A stretch of 46,735 nt of DNA from Psychromonas sp. B3M02 (GCF_003318165.1 NZ_QOCB01000069.1:1-46735); one strand, 5' to 3'. Counted from the first letter of the stretch, positions 1-10,201 are shown. Translations and numbers: made by a program. The notes: a model not told the origin generated them from the sequence alone.

Positions 1-5
1 ATCTA

Positions 6-167
6 ATACCAATCATAGTAAGTAACTGATCTATTTTACTTGTTAAAACAACTTATTTTTTCGTTGTAAGTTTCGTATAGGGAACAACCATTTACATCAA
101 CTTACGCCTCAAACTAAGCCATTTTTCCGGCGCAAAATTTAGATCAGTTATTTAATACAATTGGTAT
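6..167. mobile_element. MITE-like element, copy 1
   Basis: A 162-bp non-coding element bounded by imperfect terminal inverted repeats of about 28 bp (24 of 28 match; outer ends ATACCAAT and ATTGGTAT). It matches 46502-46663 in the same orientation with a single substitution. It encodes nothing and lies just downstream of purU. Terminal repeats, small size and near-identical copies fit a non-autonomous transposable element. I see no clear target-site duplication and no transposase here. Confidence 0.75.
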
Positions 168-189
168 AAATAATTTTTCAGCTATTCGA

Positions 190-1029
190 TTATTTAAATA
201 CGACAGTACGGTTAGCGTACACAAAGACTTTATCATCTAGTACTTGTTGTAATGCACGACTTAATACTGACTTTTCAACATCACGGCCAGCTTTTGCAAG
301 TAGTTCTGCACTGTAAGCGTGGTCAATATGTGCTATGTCCTGTGTGATAATTGGTCCTTCATCTAGGTCATTATTCACAAAGTGAGCCGTTGCGCCAATA
401 ATCTTCACACCACGGTCAAAGGCTTGTTGGTATGGTTTAGCACCAATAAATGCTGGTAAGAACGAGTGGTGGATATTGATTAAGCGGTTTGCATAAGTCT
501 CAACAAATTTAGGTGTTAAAATACGCATGTATTTCGCTAAGATAACATAATCAGGCGTATAAGGTGCAATCGCCTCTAATACTTTCTCTTCGTGCTCTTC
601 GCGCGTTAACCCTTCGTGACTGACTGTGTGGTAAGGGATATTAAACTTACTCACTAGGTCCTCTAGTGTGTTGTAGTTACCAATAACAGCTGCAATCTCA
701 ACATCGATACCACCATAGGTGCTTTTCATTAAGATATCACCGATACAGTGTGCTTCTTTAGTTACTAGGATAACGATACGCTTACGCTCTGTTGAGTTGA
801 TTAATGAGCGTGATGCGCCTGCCGGTAAGCTGTAATCTAAGTCTGCTAATAACGTTTCATCATTGAAATAACCTTCAATTTCAGTACGCATGAAAAAGCG
901 GTTGTATTGATGGTCAACAAACTCATTATTTTTAACAATATTTAATTGGTGTTTTTGACAGATATTCGTAATTTGTGCAATCAGACCCTTAGAATCAGGG
1001 CAGGTTGTTAATAGTGTTTTCTTTTGCAT
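190..1029 (-). CDS. purU: Formyltetrahydrofolate deformylase PurU
   Basis: 279 aa, the usual family length. PurU hydrolyses 10-formyl-THF to formate and THF in the cytosol; the formate can feed PurT, which is also encoded here (43297-44487). Residues 1-80 look like the regulatory ACT domain and residues 84-279 like the formyl-transferase fold. The catalytic motif IHHSFLPAF lies at 186-194, with likely catalytic N185 and H187 and D223 in DEGPII. The next gene upstream on the strand is ychJ, the same neighbour as in E. coli. The gene ends 22 bp from the MITE-like element. Confidence 0.97.
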   Translation of the reverse strand: MQKKTLLTTCPDSKGLIAQITNICQKHQLNIVKNNEFVDHQYNRFFMRTEIEGYFNDETLLADLDYSLPAGASRSLINSTERKRIVILVTKEAHCIGDILMKSTYGGIDVEIAAVIGNYNTLEDLVSKFNIPYHTVSHEGLTREEHEEKVLEAIAPYTPDYVILAKYMRILTPKFVETYANRLINIHHSFLPAFIGAKPYQQAFDRGVKIIGATAHFVNNDLDEGPIITQDIAHIDHAYSAELLAKAGRDVEKSVLSRALQQVLDDKVFVYANRTVVFK

Positions 1030-1089
1030 TTTGTTCTCTATTGATTAAAACATGCTGTGTTTAGGAATATTCATTTAATAATGAATCGT

Positions 1090-1548
1090 TTAGCCACAAC
1101 ATTTTTTATATTTTTTACCGCTACCACAGGGGCAACCATCATTGCGCTGTATCTTACCTGATTTTTGTTCAGGATAAAAAGTTCCGTCACAATAAAACCA
1201 CTGTCCTTGCTGTTTTACAAAGTTTGAGTGTTCATGGTGACAATGTAGTTGACCGTCCATATGGTACCAGGCTTTAAATTCTACAAACCCTTTTTCGACT
1301 CCTGTCTCAGTATTGACGATATCAAGGTTTTTCCAATCAAGTGATTGTTCAGATAGTTGTGCAACGGTTAAGTCGCCACGATACTCTGGATGATAAGTAG
1401 AAAATAGGTATTCACCCAGTTGTAAACAAAATGCGCTATAACGAGATCGCATTAGTTGCTCACAGGTATCCGCTATTTGTTGGCCTTGATTCAACGGCTG
1501 ACAACAATCTTGATAAGCTTGACCACTTTTACATAAACATGCATTCAT
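1090..1548 (-). CDS. ychJ: YchJ/UPF0225 family SEC-C protein
   Basis: 152 aa, normal family length. It begins with a Cys-rich motif (CLCKSG, then CC at 16-17) and ends with a SEC-C motif, CPCGSGKKYKKCC, at about 139-151. SEC-C motifs bind zinc and in SecA contact SecB and the ribosome; the role of YchJ itself is not established. The middle is an NTF2-like domain. It sits between purU and the asnB terminator. Confidence 0.93.
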   Translation of the reverse strand: MNACLCKSGQAYQDCCQPLNQGQQIADTCEQLMRSRYSAFCLQLGEYLFSTYHPEYRGDLTVAQLSEQSLDWKNLDIVNTETGVEKGFVEFKAWYHMDGQLHCHHEHSNFVKQQGQWFYCDGTFYPEQKSGKIQRNDGCPCGSGKKYKKCCG

Positions 1549-1565
1549 TTTCTTTGTCCCATAAA

Positions 1566-1588
1566 AAAAGCGCTCATTGAGCGCTTTA
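1566..1588 (-). terminator. Rho-independent terminator of asnB
   Basis: A near-perfect hairpin with arms AAAGCGCTC and GAGCGCTTT and a 3-nt loop. Read on the minus strand it is followed by a run of T. It lies between the asnB stop and the ychJ start, so ychJ-purU should have its own promoter or depend on readthrough. Confidence 0.85.
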
Positions 1589-1610
1589 ATGGTTTCAGTT
1601 TAAGCTGAAA

Positions 1611-3281
1611 TTATTTTTGCGCGTAAGCATCGTTATGGATGCCAGCAGCACGACCTGACGGGTCAGCATTGTTTTGGAAGCTTTCATCCCAAGCTAATGC
1701 TTCAACTGTTGAACAAGCAACAGATTTACCGTGTGGTACACATTCTGCTGCACTATCTAGTGGGAAGTGCTCTTCAAAGATACTACGGTAGAAGTAAGCT
1801 TCTTTTGTATCTGGTGTATTGATTGGGAACTTAAACTCAGCTGTTGCTAGTTGTTGGTCCGTCACTAGAGTGTCAACATGCTCTTTTAGTGTATCAATCC
1901 AGTTGTAACCAACACCATCAGAGAATTGCTCTTTTTGACGCCATAGTACTTCTGGTAATAGTTGACCATCAAAAGCTTCACGTAGAATGTTTTTCTCGAT
2001 ACGGCCATCTTTGATCATTTTAAGTTCTGGGTTAGTACGCATTGCTACGTCCATGAACTCTTTATCTAAGAATGGTACACGTGCTTCAACACCCCAAGCT
2101 GACATTGATTTGTTAGCACGTAAACAGTCAAACATGTGTAGTTTGCTTAGTTTACGGTTTAACTCTTCATGGAACTCTTGAGAGTTTGGCGCTTTATGGA
2201 AGTATAAGTAACCACCGAAAATTTCATCAGCACCTTCACCTGAAAGTACCATTTTGATACCCATCGCTTTAATCTTACGTGCCATTAGGTACATAGGCGT
2301 TGATGCACGGATAGTTGTTACATCGTAAGTTTCTAGGTGGTAGATAACTTCTTTAAGTGCATCGATACCGTTTTGTACAGTAAAGATAATAGGGTGGTGA
2401 ACCGTACCTAATTCGTCAGCTACTTTTTGCGCTGCTGCTAAATCTGGAGAACCTTCTAGGCCAACAGAGAAAGAGTGCAGTTGTGGCCACCATGCGCCGC
2501 TTTGATCGTTATCTTCAACACGTTGCTTAGCAAATTTTTGCGTGATAGCAGAGATAACTGAAGAATCTAGACCACCAGATAGTAATACACCGTAAGGTAC
2601 ATCACACATTAGTTGGCGTTTAACCGCTTCTTCTAATGCTTGGCCGATTTCTGCAGCGCTGCCGCCGTTATCTTTAACTGCATCATATTCCATCCAATCA
2701 CGAACGTAATATTTAGTTAATTCACCTACTTCACTGTCTAAGTAATGCCCTGGTGGGAACTCAGATACTTTTGAACAGATAGGCGTTAACGCTTTCATTT
2801 CTGATGCTACGTAGTAGTTACCGTGCTCATCCCAACCTTGGTATAGTGGAATGATACCCATGTGGTCACGACCAATTAGGTATTTGTCTTTTTCTTGGTC
2901 ATATAAACAGAAAGCAAAGATACCGTTTAGGTCATCTAGGAATGCATTACCTTTCTCTTCGTATAAACCTAGGATAACTTCACAGTCAGACTTAGTTTTA
3001 AACTGGTAACCACAAGTTAGTTCAGCTGCTAGCTCTTGGTGATTGTAGATTTCGCCATTAACAGCAAGGATGTGTGTATTATTTTGATTGTATAAAGGCT
3101 GTGCACCATTATTCACGTCAACGATAGAAAGACGTTCATGAACAAGGATCGCTTTATCAGAAGAATAAACACCAGACCAATCTGGGCCGCGATGACGAAG
3201 CAGTTTTGACATTTCAATTGCTTGTTGGCGCAATGCGATAGGATCGCTTTTAATGTCGAGCACACCAAAAATAGAACACAT
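1611..3281 (-). CDS. asnB: Asparagine synthase B (glutamine-hydrolysing)
   Basis: 556 aa. It makes asparagine from aspartate, glutamine and ATP. The start is MCSIFG, giving the N-terminal nucleophile Cys2 of class II glutamine amidotransferases after Met removal. The amidotransferase domain covers about 2-190 and the synthetase domain about 210-500, with the ATP-pyrophosphatase P-loop SGGLDSS at 235-241. Upstream of the start is AAGGTAACCC. A small hairpin (arms AACGAATAA and TTATTCGTT, 3303-3325) lies in the leader, and a clear terminator follows the gene. Confidence 0.97.
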   Translation of the reverse strand: MCSIFGVLDIKSDPIALRQQAIEMSKLLRHRGPDWSGVYSSDKAILVHERLSIVDVNNGAQPLYNQNNTHILAVNGEIYNHQELAAELTCGYQFKTKSDCEVILGLYEEKGNAFLDDLNGIFAFCLYDQEKDKYLIGRDHMGIIPLYQGWDEHGNYYVASEMKALTPICSKVSEFPPGHYLDSEVGELTKYYVRDWMEYDAVKDNGGSAAEIGQALEEAVKRQLMCDVPYGVLLSGGLDSSVISAITQKFAKQRVEDNDQSGAWWPQLHSFSVGLEGSPDLAAAQKVADELGTVHHPIIFTVQNGIDALKEVIYHLETYDVTTIRASTPMYLMARKIKAMGIKMVLSGEGADEIFGGYLYFHKAPNSQEFHEELNRKLSKLHMFDCLRANKSMSAWGVEARVPFLDKEFMDVAMRTNPELKMIKDGRIEKNILREAFDGQLLPEVLWRQKEQFSDGVGYNWIDTLKEHVDTLVTDQQLATAEFKFPINTPDTKEAYFYRSIFEEHFPLDSAAECVPHGKSVACSTVEALAWDESFQNNADPSGRAAGIHNDAYAQK

Positions 3282-3488
3282 AGGGTTACCTTTTATATTG
3301 TAAACGAATAATAAGGTTATTCGTTACTTCTTGAATTACTTTTAAGCATTAGTTTATTAACTAAAATGCTTCGTGATCAAATTAGATCAACATACTGAGA
3401 GACTTGATTTTTGCAGAATAAACATCAAAAGTCACACGAAATCAGTACAATTTACTAACAAAAAACATCGATAGCCTGATATTTCTTA

Positions 3489-5105
3489 CTATAAGTCCAA
3501 TTTGTGCGGACTTTTTTCTAAAATTGTTTGGAAATCTGTCCAAACATGTCGCGCAAATCCTGCACCCGCCTCTTCATACATATTAAACACTAAATTAACG
3601 CCTAAGGCATTTAATTCCTCTTCATCGGTTTTATAATGCGCTAAGGCGGCGACTTTGAAAGTACAGTTTTCAATATTGTTTAATTGTTCAGCAGCATAAC
3701 GGTTACCGTTGTGATCTGGCATAGCTAATAGAATCAGTTTAATTTTATCTGTCAGCTGGAGCTTATTCCAAAAGTCCGAATCTAATGCGTCGCCAGTGAT
3801 CACACGTCTGCCTGCTTCTCGGTGCTGTAAGGTCGTGAGGTGGTTATAATCAATACCCATTACTTTTTCACCGTAGGTGGTTTTTAGCGCGTCATAGGCA
3901 CCCACACCGATACGTCCCATACCCATTACTAAGATTTGTGCATCACCCACACGAACAGGGCGGTCATCTAAATGTAAGCGAGTGGCTTGATAGCGTTTTA
4001 AGGCTAAACGGTAACGGTCATAAATAGCATCAGCATATTTATTTAAAAGCGCTGCAATGATAAAACTCAGTGATACGGCGATGGCAGTGATAATTAACCA
4101 ATCTCGACTTAACCAGCCCTTGTAGGTCGCTAACGAAGCAACGATTAATCCAAATTCACTGTAATTGGCTAAGCTAAATGCGGCAAATAAGGAGGTACGA
4201 GAGCGTAATTTAAATTTACTCAGCGTTAAAAAGTACAGCACAATTTTACCCGCTAATAACACAGATAATACTAGGGCAATCATTAAGTGATCAAATTGTG
4301 GTAACCCGCCAAAACCAATGTTTAGGAAGAAACAAACAAGGAACAGCTCTTTTAGGTTAAATAATGAACGGGCCATCTCTTTGGCACTTGGGTGTCCTGC
4401 TAATAACATACCTGCAATTAAAGCACCTAAATCCGCTTTCATACCCAAGCTTTCAAATAATCCTGCCCCTACGATCAAGGCTAATACAAAACCATATAAA
4501 ACTAATAGCTCACCATGACCGGCTTTATCTAATATTTTGTATAACAGTGGTCTAATTAATGGCAAAGCAAGTAAACCAATCGCCCAAATCGAAGGGATTT
4601 TACCGACGGATATAGTTAAGAATAATACGGCAAAGATATCTTGCATGATCAAGATGCCAATGGCGATCCGTCCATAAAGCGAGTTTGCTTCACTTTTTTC
4701 TTCTAAAATCTTAACTGCAAATACAGTACTGGAAAAACTCAAAGCAAAGCCAATCAGTAATAATCCATAAATATCTAATTCAGAAAATAAAGCCACACCG
4801 AGCTGTTTAATGACTAATAAAATCGCCGTATAAAATAGGATACTGGCGACAATATGTATACTTGCTCCCGCCCACACCTCGGATTTCAACAAGGTACGTA
4901 TGTTAAGTTTCAATCCAATTGAAAAGAGTAATAGTGTCACGCCTAAATTGGCTAGTGTAACTAATACGTCGGAGGACTCGAAGCCCATGAAGTTGAGAGT
5001 AAAACCTGCTAATAAAAAACCTACCATAGGGGGTAAGCCGGTTAAATTGATGATCATGCCAAAGCTGAAAGCCATGCCGATAAAGAGTAAGATTGTGGTG
5101 TCCAT
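3489..5105 (-). CDS. CPA2-family cation:proton antiporter with TrkA-N domain (Kef/YbaL-like)
   Basis: 538 aa. Residues 1-355 form a polytopic Na+/H+-exchanger domain with about 11-12 hydrophobic segments; the conserved membrane Asp is in IMQDIFAV (D156). Residues about 390-500 are a cytosolic Rossmann TrkA-N/RCK domain with the nucleotide-binding motif GMGRIG (395-400) and the following acidic residue in GIDYN. The layout is that of Kef-type proteins, which exchange K+ or Na+ for H+ under redox or nucleotide control. The true ion is unknown and the sequence is closer to generic CPA2 members than to classical KefB/KefC. It looks monocistronic. Confidence 0.88.
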   Translation of the reverse strand: MDTTILLFIGMAFSFGMIINLTGLPPMVGFLLAGFTLNFMGFESSDVLVTLANLGVTLLLFSIGLKLNIRTLLKSEVWAGASIHIVASILFYTAILLVIKQLGVALFSELDIYGLLLIGFALSFSSTVFAVKILEEKSEANSLYGRIAIGILIMQDIFAVLFLTISVGKIPSIWAIGLLALPLIRPLLYKILDKAGHGELLVLYGFVLALIVGAGLFESLGMKADLGALIAGMLLAGHPSAKEMARSLFNLKELFLVCFFLNIGFGGLPQFDHLMIALVLSVLLAGKIVLYFLTLSKFKLRSRTSLFAAFSLANYSEFGLIVASLATYKGWLSRDWLIITAIAVSLSFIIAALLNKYADAIYDRYRLALKRYQATRLHLDDRPVRVGDAQILVMGMGRIGVGAYDALKTTYGEKVMGIDYNHLTTLQHREAGRRVITGDALDSDFWNKLQLTDKIKLILLAMPDHNGNRYAAEQLNNIENCTFKVAALAHYKTDEEELNALGVNLVFNMYEEAGAGFARHVWTDFQTILEKSPHKLDL

Positions 5106-5399
5106 GAACTCGCTTATTTATATAATTAGAAGATGCTCGATTAAATTTATAGCATGCTCTTTAATTGTTCCTTGATTGCTTCATGTTATTTTATCCTGTT
5201 ATTAGGCGAAAGGGGCAATTTCGTTAATGTCGAGGTTAATTTAATACTTCGCGGTTAATTTAATAGAGAAGGGGGATTTATATTGTTCCTTTCATTTTTG
5301 CTTTGCTATTTTCAGTTTTTTTGATGTCCTCAAGTATGGTTTATGTGGGGCAATTTATAAAATACTTGTCTCACCTACACCATAAGTTGTTTAGCGGTA
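5106..5399. other. Intergenic stretch with a short direct repeat
   Basis: AT-rich spacer upstream of the antiporter. The 13-mer GGTTAATTTAATA occurs twice, near 5234 and 5254. No gene or clear terminator is visible. Confidence 0.4.
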
Positions 5400-7043
5400 T
5401 TATTCTACTTCATTAACCACATATTGATTAGTCACTTGTTCTGGCAGTTCATATTCGACAAAAGTTGTGGTGTCAGGCCAAGACCTATATGCGTTGATCA
5501 TAATGTTATCTTTTAATATCCAATGGTAGCTTGCCTCACCCTGTGCAGGATCACCAATGGAATGACTTGGTAGTCCATACTGTTCGATTAATTTATCTTT
5601 AACTTGATCAATTAATTCAGGCTTATTGCGGCCGATGTAGGTATATGTGGCTTTGGAAAATCCATTATTCTGATCGTATTGCATTGTTAACTCGCTGGTG
5701 CCTCTAATCACTGCACCAGTGAAATAAGTATCCGATTGCAATTGATCATCTTCAGAAATAACCTTGATAGATTGCTGTTTTATTTTTGCTCTTAATAAAT
5801 CTCGATTAGCACAACTGATCAATTCATCAAACAGTTTAGTGCTTGCTTCTTTTAGGCAGTTATCGTGGCTAACTAAGCGTGTTAGCCTCTCTTTTGCCCA
5901 CTTTTGAGGGGACTTTTGATAAAGAGCAATGGCTGCTTCTTTGTCTTGATGAGTAAAAATACCCGTTTCATAAAAGTAAGCTAACTTAGCATGAGCGAGT
6001 GGGTAATTAAGCTCAGAAGCATACTGATAGTTTTTCACCGCTTTTTGTAAATTAGGCGCGATATTGTGTCGGTAATCCGTGGTACCTTTCTCATAAATTT
6101 GACCAAGAATATAATAGGCTTCAGCATTATCTCTTCGTGAGGCTTGGGTATACCAGTCTATAGCACGTTGTATGCTTTTCTCTGTACCTTTGCCAATTTC
6201 TGACAGGTATCCAAGCTGGAATTGCGCGTCGGTATTGCCTTGCAAAGCCGCGCGTCGATACCAACTTAGTGCTTTAGCATTATCGACTTCACCGCTTGCA
6301 CCAGACTCAAAAATGGTGCCCAGTTTGAATGCCGCTTGTGAGTAATCATTATTAGCTGAACGGGAATAGAGTTGAATGGCTTTGGTATAATTTTGTGGTT
6401 TGCCTAACCCATGTTCATACATGTAGGCAAGTTGGTATTGCGCCACTGCATTGTTTTGCGCAGCTGCTGCTTGGTACCAATGTACTGCTTTTTCATAATC
6501 TATCTCTAGGGCTTCGCCAGATTGATAGATTTTACCGAGATCTATTTGTGCATTAACGTGGCTTTGTTCGGCTGCTTTTTCATACCAAAATATACTTTTA
6601 TCGTTGTTTTTGTAGGTGCCAATGCCATATTGGTAGTAATTACCTACTTGGAATTGGGAGATAGGATCGCCTTGCTCTGCTGCTAAAAGGTAATAACTTA
6701 ACGCGGCTTCACTGTTCTGCTCAACACCTTCACCTTTTTCGTAGAGGGTACCAAGTACATACTGCGCTGCTTCGTATTCTTGTTCCGCTGACTTTTTATA
6801 CCAATAAACGGCTTTTTTTAGGTCCTTTTTCACGCCTTGACCACTTTCATACATCCAGCCGATAGTGTATTGCGCCGGAGCATCGCCTTTTTCAGCTAAA
6901 GGTAACCAAATTTTAACGGCTTTCTTATAGTTGCCTGAATGCGCAGCTTCATAACCTTCTGAAAATTTTACTTGTGCAATAACTTGTCCTGATAAAAGGG
7001 GCAAGGAAACTGCTAAAAAAACTAATGGAGACAATATTTTCAT
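5400..7043 (-). CDS. Secreted Sel1/TPR-like repeat protein
   Basis: 547 aa from the preferred start at 7043; a further in-frame ATG at 7064 would add MEPSAYT in front of the signal peptide. Residues 1-24 (MKILSPLVFLAV... to VIAQ) are a typical signal peptide. About ten Sel1 repeats follow, each near 36 residues with patterns such as AQYQLAYMYEHG and A..WY..AA. The C-terminal 120 residues (about 420-547) are not Sel1-like and resemble a small alpha/beta domain. Sel1 proteins are usually scaffolds for protein contacts in the periplasm or envelope; no specific partner can be inferred here. Confidence 0.85.
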   Translation of the reverse strand: MKILSPLVFLAVSLPLLSGQVIAQVKFSEGYEAAHSGNYKKAVKIWLPLAEKGDAPAQYTIGWMYESGQGVKKDLKKAVYWYKKSAEQEYEAAQYVLGTLYEKGEGVEQNSEAALSYYLLAAEQGDPISQFQVGNYYQYGIGTYKNNDKSIFWYEKAAEQSHVNAQIDLGKIYQSGEALEIDYEKAVHWYQAAAAQNNAVAQYQLAYMYEHGLGKPQNYTKAIQLYSRSANNDYSQAAFKLGTIFESGASGEVDNAKALSWYRRAALQGNTDAQFQLGYLSEIGKGTEKSIQRAIDWYTQASRRDNAEAYYILGQIYEKGTTDYRHNIAPNLQKAVKNYQYASELNYPLAHAKLAYFYETGIFTHQDKEAAIALYQKSPQKWAKERLTRLVSHDNCLKEASTKLFDELISCANRDLLRAKIKQQSIKVISEDDQLQSDTYFTGAVIRGTSELTMQYDQNNGFSKATYTYIGRNKPELIDQVKDKLIEQYGLPSHSIGDPAQGEASYHWILKDNIMINAYRSWPDTTTFVEYELPEQVTNQYVVNEVE

Positions 7044-7229
7044 AGTATAAGCACTAGGTTCCATGTGATAAAAATATGATATTATTGATTATGCCATTAG
7101 ATAAAAATTAAAACAGATATATATTACTTATATTGGCAATATAAATTTATCAGGTAAGAGTGATCTGGTTTATATTTTTAACATAAGCCTTGATGAGTGT
7201 TTGACTTTACTGTTTGAATACTATGAGAA

Positions 7230-7484
7230 TTAAGACAGGGAGTTGATTGTTATGTCTTTTTGGCTTTTACTGCAACAGAGTAATACCTCACCATCTTTTA
7301 GGTAAGCCATAGGGAAAGTTGTGTAGGAAACATCGCCAGAAACAAGCTGTGAACGACAGGCGCCACAATGCCCATCTCGGCAATGAAATTCAACGGACAC
7401 TGCTTGCTTTTCTAAATTTTCAAGCAGTGTCGCCTCTTCATCCAAAGTATATTGTTGACCATTATAAATGAGTTTAGAGGACAT
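7230..7484 (-). CDS. yfaE: YfaE-like [2Fe-2S] ferredoxin for NrdB maintenance
   Basis: 84 aa plant-type ferredoxin. Cluster ligands fit C35-x4-C40-x2-C43 and C70 (in LLCCS). In E. coli YfaE supplies electrons to regenerate the diferric-tyrosyl radical cofactor of NrdB. The gene begins 14 bp after nrdB, the normal nrdB-yfaE arrangement, so co-transcription and the same role are well supported. Confidence 0.93.
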   Translation of the reverse strand: MSSKLIYNGQQYTLDEEATLLENLEKQAVSVEFHCRDGHCGACRSQLVSGDVSYTTFPMAYLKDGEVLLCCSKSQKDITINSLS

Positions 7485-7498
7485 ATCGTTGGCTATGC

Positions 7499-8644
7499 TT
7501 ACAGTTCAAAGCTGCTTAAGTCGTCACTATCAACGGTACTGTTGATTTGACCTACTAAGTAAGAGCTGATTTCAGCTTCTTGCGGCGCTACTTGAACATT
7601 GTCACTAACTAACCAGTGGTTAATCCACGGGATAGGGTTACTCTTAACGTTAAATGGTGCTTCGTAACCAATTGCTTGCATACGTTGATTAGCAATGTAC
7701 TCAACATATTGGCATAGGATTTCTTCATTAAGACCGATCATTGAGCCATCTTTAAATAGGTATTGCGCCCACTCTTTTTCTTGTTCAGCCGCTTTTAAGA
7801 AGATATCACGACCTTCAGCAAAACATTCGATAGCGATTTCAGCCATTTCTGGATCATCTTTACCATCAGCCCACAGGTTTAACATTTGTTGAGTTGAGTT
7901 AAGGTGCAGTGCTTCATCACGTGCGATAAGTTTGATGATTTTTGCATTACCTTCCAATAAATCACGCTCTGCAAAAGCAAATGAACAAGCAAATGATACG
8001 TAAAAACGAATCGCTTCTAATGCATTAATTGAACAAACACATAGATACAGTTTCTTTTTAATATCACGTAAAGTTAGTTTTTCCGTTTTACCGTCTAGGT
8101 TAACGTAAGGAACATCGTTTTGTTCTAAGCCATGTAGTTGCATAAATTGCACGGCATGAATTAAACCATCATAATAAAATGAGATGTCAGTGGCGCGTTT
8201 TTGAATTTCATCATTATTAACAATATCTTCAAACACTTCATTTGGATCAGTAAATAGGTTACGCAGAATGTGCGTGTAACTACGGCTGTGAATTGTTTCA
8301 GAGAAAGACCATGTTTCAATCCATGTTTCTAATTCTGGTAAAGAGACAATTGGTAGTAACGCCATGTTAGGGCTACGACCTTGAATCGAATCTAAAAGTG
8401 TTTGGTACTTCAAATTTGAAATGAAGATATGTTGTTCATGATCTGGTAAGTTTAAAAAATCAATGCGATCGCGGCTTACGTCAATCTCTTCTGGACGCCA
8501 GAAGAACGATAACTGTTTTTCGATTAATTTTTCAAATACTTCAAATTTTTGTTGGTCATAACGAGCCACGTTAACCGGGTTACCAAAGAACATAGGTTCT
8601 TTCATTGCATCGTTGGAAAGGGTAGAGAAAGTTGTGTAAGCCAT
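7499..8644 (-). CDS. nrdB: Ribonucleoside-diphosphate reductase class Ia, beta subunit
   Basis: 381 aa (E. coli 376). It carries the di-iron site and tyrosyl radical: D85 in LLDS, E116 and H119 in SETIHS, and radical Tyr123 in HSRSYTH, each one residue beyond E. coli numbering. Later iron ligands are in the segment ending LIARDEALH. The start is preceded by GGAGAG at good spacing. The gene is unusual in place: nrdA is not directly upstream but about 8.6 kb away, beyond the Ynj-type operon. I see no NrdR-box pair in the 88 bp upstream. Confidence 0.97.
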   Translation of the reverse strand: MAYTTFSTLSNDAMKEPMFFGNPVNVARYDQQKFEVFEKLIEKQLSFFWRPEEIDVSRDRIDFLNLPDHEQHIFISNLKYQTLLDSIQGRSPNMALLPIVSLPELETWIETWSFSETIHSRSYTHILRNLFTDPNEVFEDIVNNDEIQKRATDISFYYDGLIHAVQFMQLHGLEQNDVPYVNLDGKTEKLTLRDIKKKLYLCVCSINALEAIRFYVSFACSFAFAERDLLEGNAKIIKLIARDEALHLNSTQQMLNLWADGKDDPEMAEIAIECFAEGRDIFLKAAEQEKEWAQYLFKDGSMIGLNEEILCQYVEYIANQRMQAIGYEAPFNVKSNPIPWINHWLVSDNVQVAPQEAEISSYLVGQINSTVDSDDLSSFEL

Positions 8645-8732
8645 GTGACTCTCCGTGGTAAATTATTGATGGGTATACTATACGGATGAGCCTGCATTTT
8701 CTATCACTTTAAAGAGAAAAATATTAGTTAAA

Positions 8733-9545
8733 TTATTTCTTCCGTTTAAAAGGCATCACTAATAATCCCCATAAATGCGCATTGTCTTTTGCTTCTGGAA
8801 ATTCACTAATACCAATATCAATCTCTAGGTCTGGTTTTGTGGCTTCGGCAGAATAGCTACCAAATAAACGATCCCACCATATCACACTGAAACCATAATT
8901 AGAGTTACTCTCTTTAAATAGTTGACTGTGGTGAATACGATGTAGAATTTGGGTCATTAAAAACAATCTAGTGACGGCTTCTACTTTTGCAGGTAAGCGA
9001 ATATTGGCGTGGTTGAATATGGCAAAGCCGTTAAGCAATACTTCAAATAAAATCACAGCAAAGGCGGGAATACCTAATAGGAAAATAGCCAACCCTTTGA
9101 TCGCTAAGCTAGCAATGATCTCGATAGGATGAAAACGCAAACCAGTACTGCTATCTACATGGGTATCAGCGTGATGTACTTTATGTAATTGCCACAGAAC
9201 AGGGATTTTATGGAATAACCTATGCTGCCAATAAATAAGCATATCTAAGAGCAATAAACTTAGCGTTATAACTAACCATTCAGGTAAATTAATAATATTG
9301 AATAGTCCTATTTTTTGCTCGGTAAAAAATAGGGCTAAACCCATTAACCCCAAAGGAAAAACTAATCTTGCCGATAGACCAGATAAAAATACAATGCCAA
9401 AGTTACCGGTTAGACGCATCTTTTGTGAAGGTGCTGAAGGCTCCTTTGACAATTGTCGAGCAGGAAATAATCTTTCAACGGTAAACATCACCGCTAGAAT
9501 ACTAACAAATACAATTAATCTAAGTAGGGCATCGTCAACAACCAT
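8733..9545 (-). CDS. Sterol desaturase / fatty acid hydroxylase superfamily protein
   Basis: 270 aa integral membrane di-iron protein. The His-rich ligand boxes are all present: HRLFH (108-112), HKVHH (121-125), a lone His in RFHPIE, FNHANI and HRIHH (202-206). Hydrophobic segments lie near 8-26, 50-75, 90-105 and 145-175. The superfamily uses O2 and an electron donor to hydroxylate or desaturate lipid chains; the substrate cannot be told from sequence. It starts 2 bp after ynjF, whose stop overlaps the AAGGA ribosome site, and is the last gene of the operon before nrdB. Confidence 0.88.
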   Translation of the reverse strand: MVVDDALLRLIVFVSILAVMFTVERLFPARQLSKEPSAPSQKMRLTGNFGIVFLSGLSARLVFPLGLMGLALFFTEQKIGLFNIINLPEWLVITLSLLLLDMLIYWQHRLFHKIPVLWQLHKVHHADTHVDSSTGLRFHPIEIIASLAIKGLAIFLLGIPAFAVILFEVLLNGFAIFNHANIRLPAKVEAVTRLFLMTQILHRIHHSQLFKESNSNYGFSVIWWDRLFGSYSAEATKPDLEIDIGISEFPEAKDNAHLWGLLVMPFKRKK

Positions 9546-9547
9546 GG

Positions 9548-10180
9548 TTATTCCTTGGTCTCAGTTTGATGTGATTTCAATGTTTTGTATCCACCATGAA
9601 TACGGGTAAATACTGTCATCGCACCTAGTAACGCAAATAGGTAAGCTAGAGCAGGGAAGTACTGTGGCCAGATACAAAAAGCCACAAAAAACGCGATGGT
9701 TTCAGTGCCTTCTGTTAAGCCGTTAATAAAGTAAAAACTCTTATTGGCAAATTGCGGTCTGTCTAAATTAAGTTTTTCAGCGGGAATTGCAAAGGCTAAA
9801 AAAGTAGAACCGGTACCAATAAATACTGCTAATAATACTGCAGCGGGTAAGGCGTTAAACTCTGGTTCAGCCATGGCAAAACCAAGCGGTATTGCCGCGT
9901 AAAATAAGAAGTCCACGCAGATATCTAAAAAACCACCGGCGCTAGAGCTGCTACCTTGGTAACGAGCTAAGGCACCATCTAAGCCATCTAAGATACGGTT
10001 AAGAACAATCATCACTAATGCCGCTGACCACATTTTATTAGCAAGTAATGGCACCGCAATCATACCGATAAAGAAACCCACTAAGGTCACTTGGTCAGGT
10101 GTAACACCTCGTTTGTCTAAAGTTTTCACCACTGGCATTAACAGAGGTTTGATAACTGGTGTGATAAATCTATCTAACAT
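9548..10180 (-). CDS. ynjF: CDP-alcohol phosphatidyltransferase, YnjF-like
   Basis: 210 aa membrane enzyme. It has the complete CDP-alcohol phosphotransferase signature D65-x2-D68-G-x2-A72-R73-x8-G82-x3-D86-x3-D90, so it is likely active. The family moves a phosphatidyl or phospho-alcohol group from a CDP-linked donor to an alcohol, building phospholipid head groups. E. coli ynjF, of unknown substrate, lies in the same ynjABCDEF neighbourhood. Ribosome site GGGAAG. The gap after ynjD is 21 bp. Confidence 0.87.
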   Translation of the reverse strand: MLDRFITPVIKPLLMPVVKTLDKRGVTPDQVTLVGFFIGMIAVPLLANKMWSAALVMIVLNRILDGLDGALARYQGSSSSAGGFLDICVDFLFYAAIPLGFAMAEPEFNALPAAVLLAVFIGTGSTFLAFAIPAEKLNLDRPQFANKSFYFINGLTEGTETIAFFVAFCIWPQYFPALAYLFALLGAMTVFTRIHGGYKTLKSHQTETKE

Positions 10181-10201
10181 CGACTTCCCGTTTTGCTACG
10201 A

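Noticed and set aside
3303-3370. Attenuator or riboswitch in the asnB leader
   Set aside because: Two small A/T-rich hairpins are present, but there is no leader peptide with Asn codons and no terminator-like structure before the start.
8645-8732. NrdR box before nrdB
   Set aside because: The short region contains a TATACTATAC stretch but nothing matching the ACAC...GTGT half-sites or a 32-bp pair.
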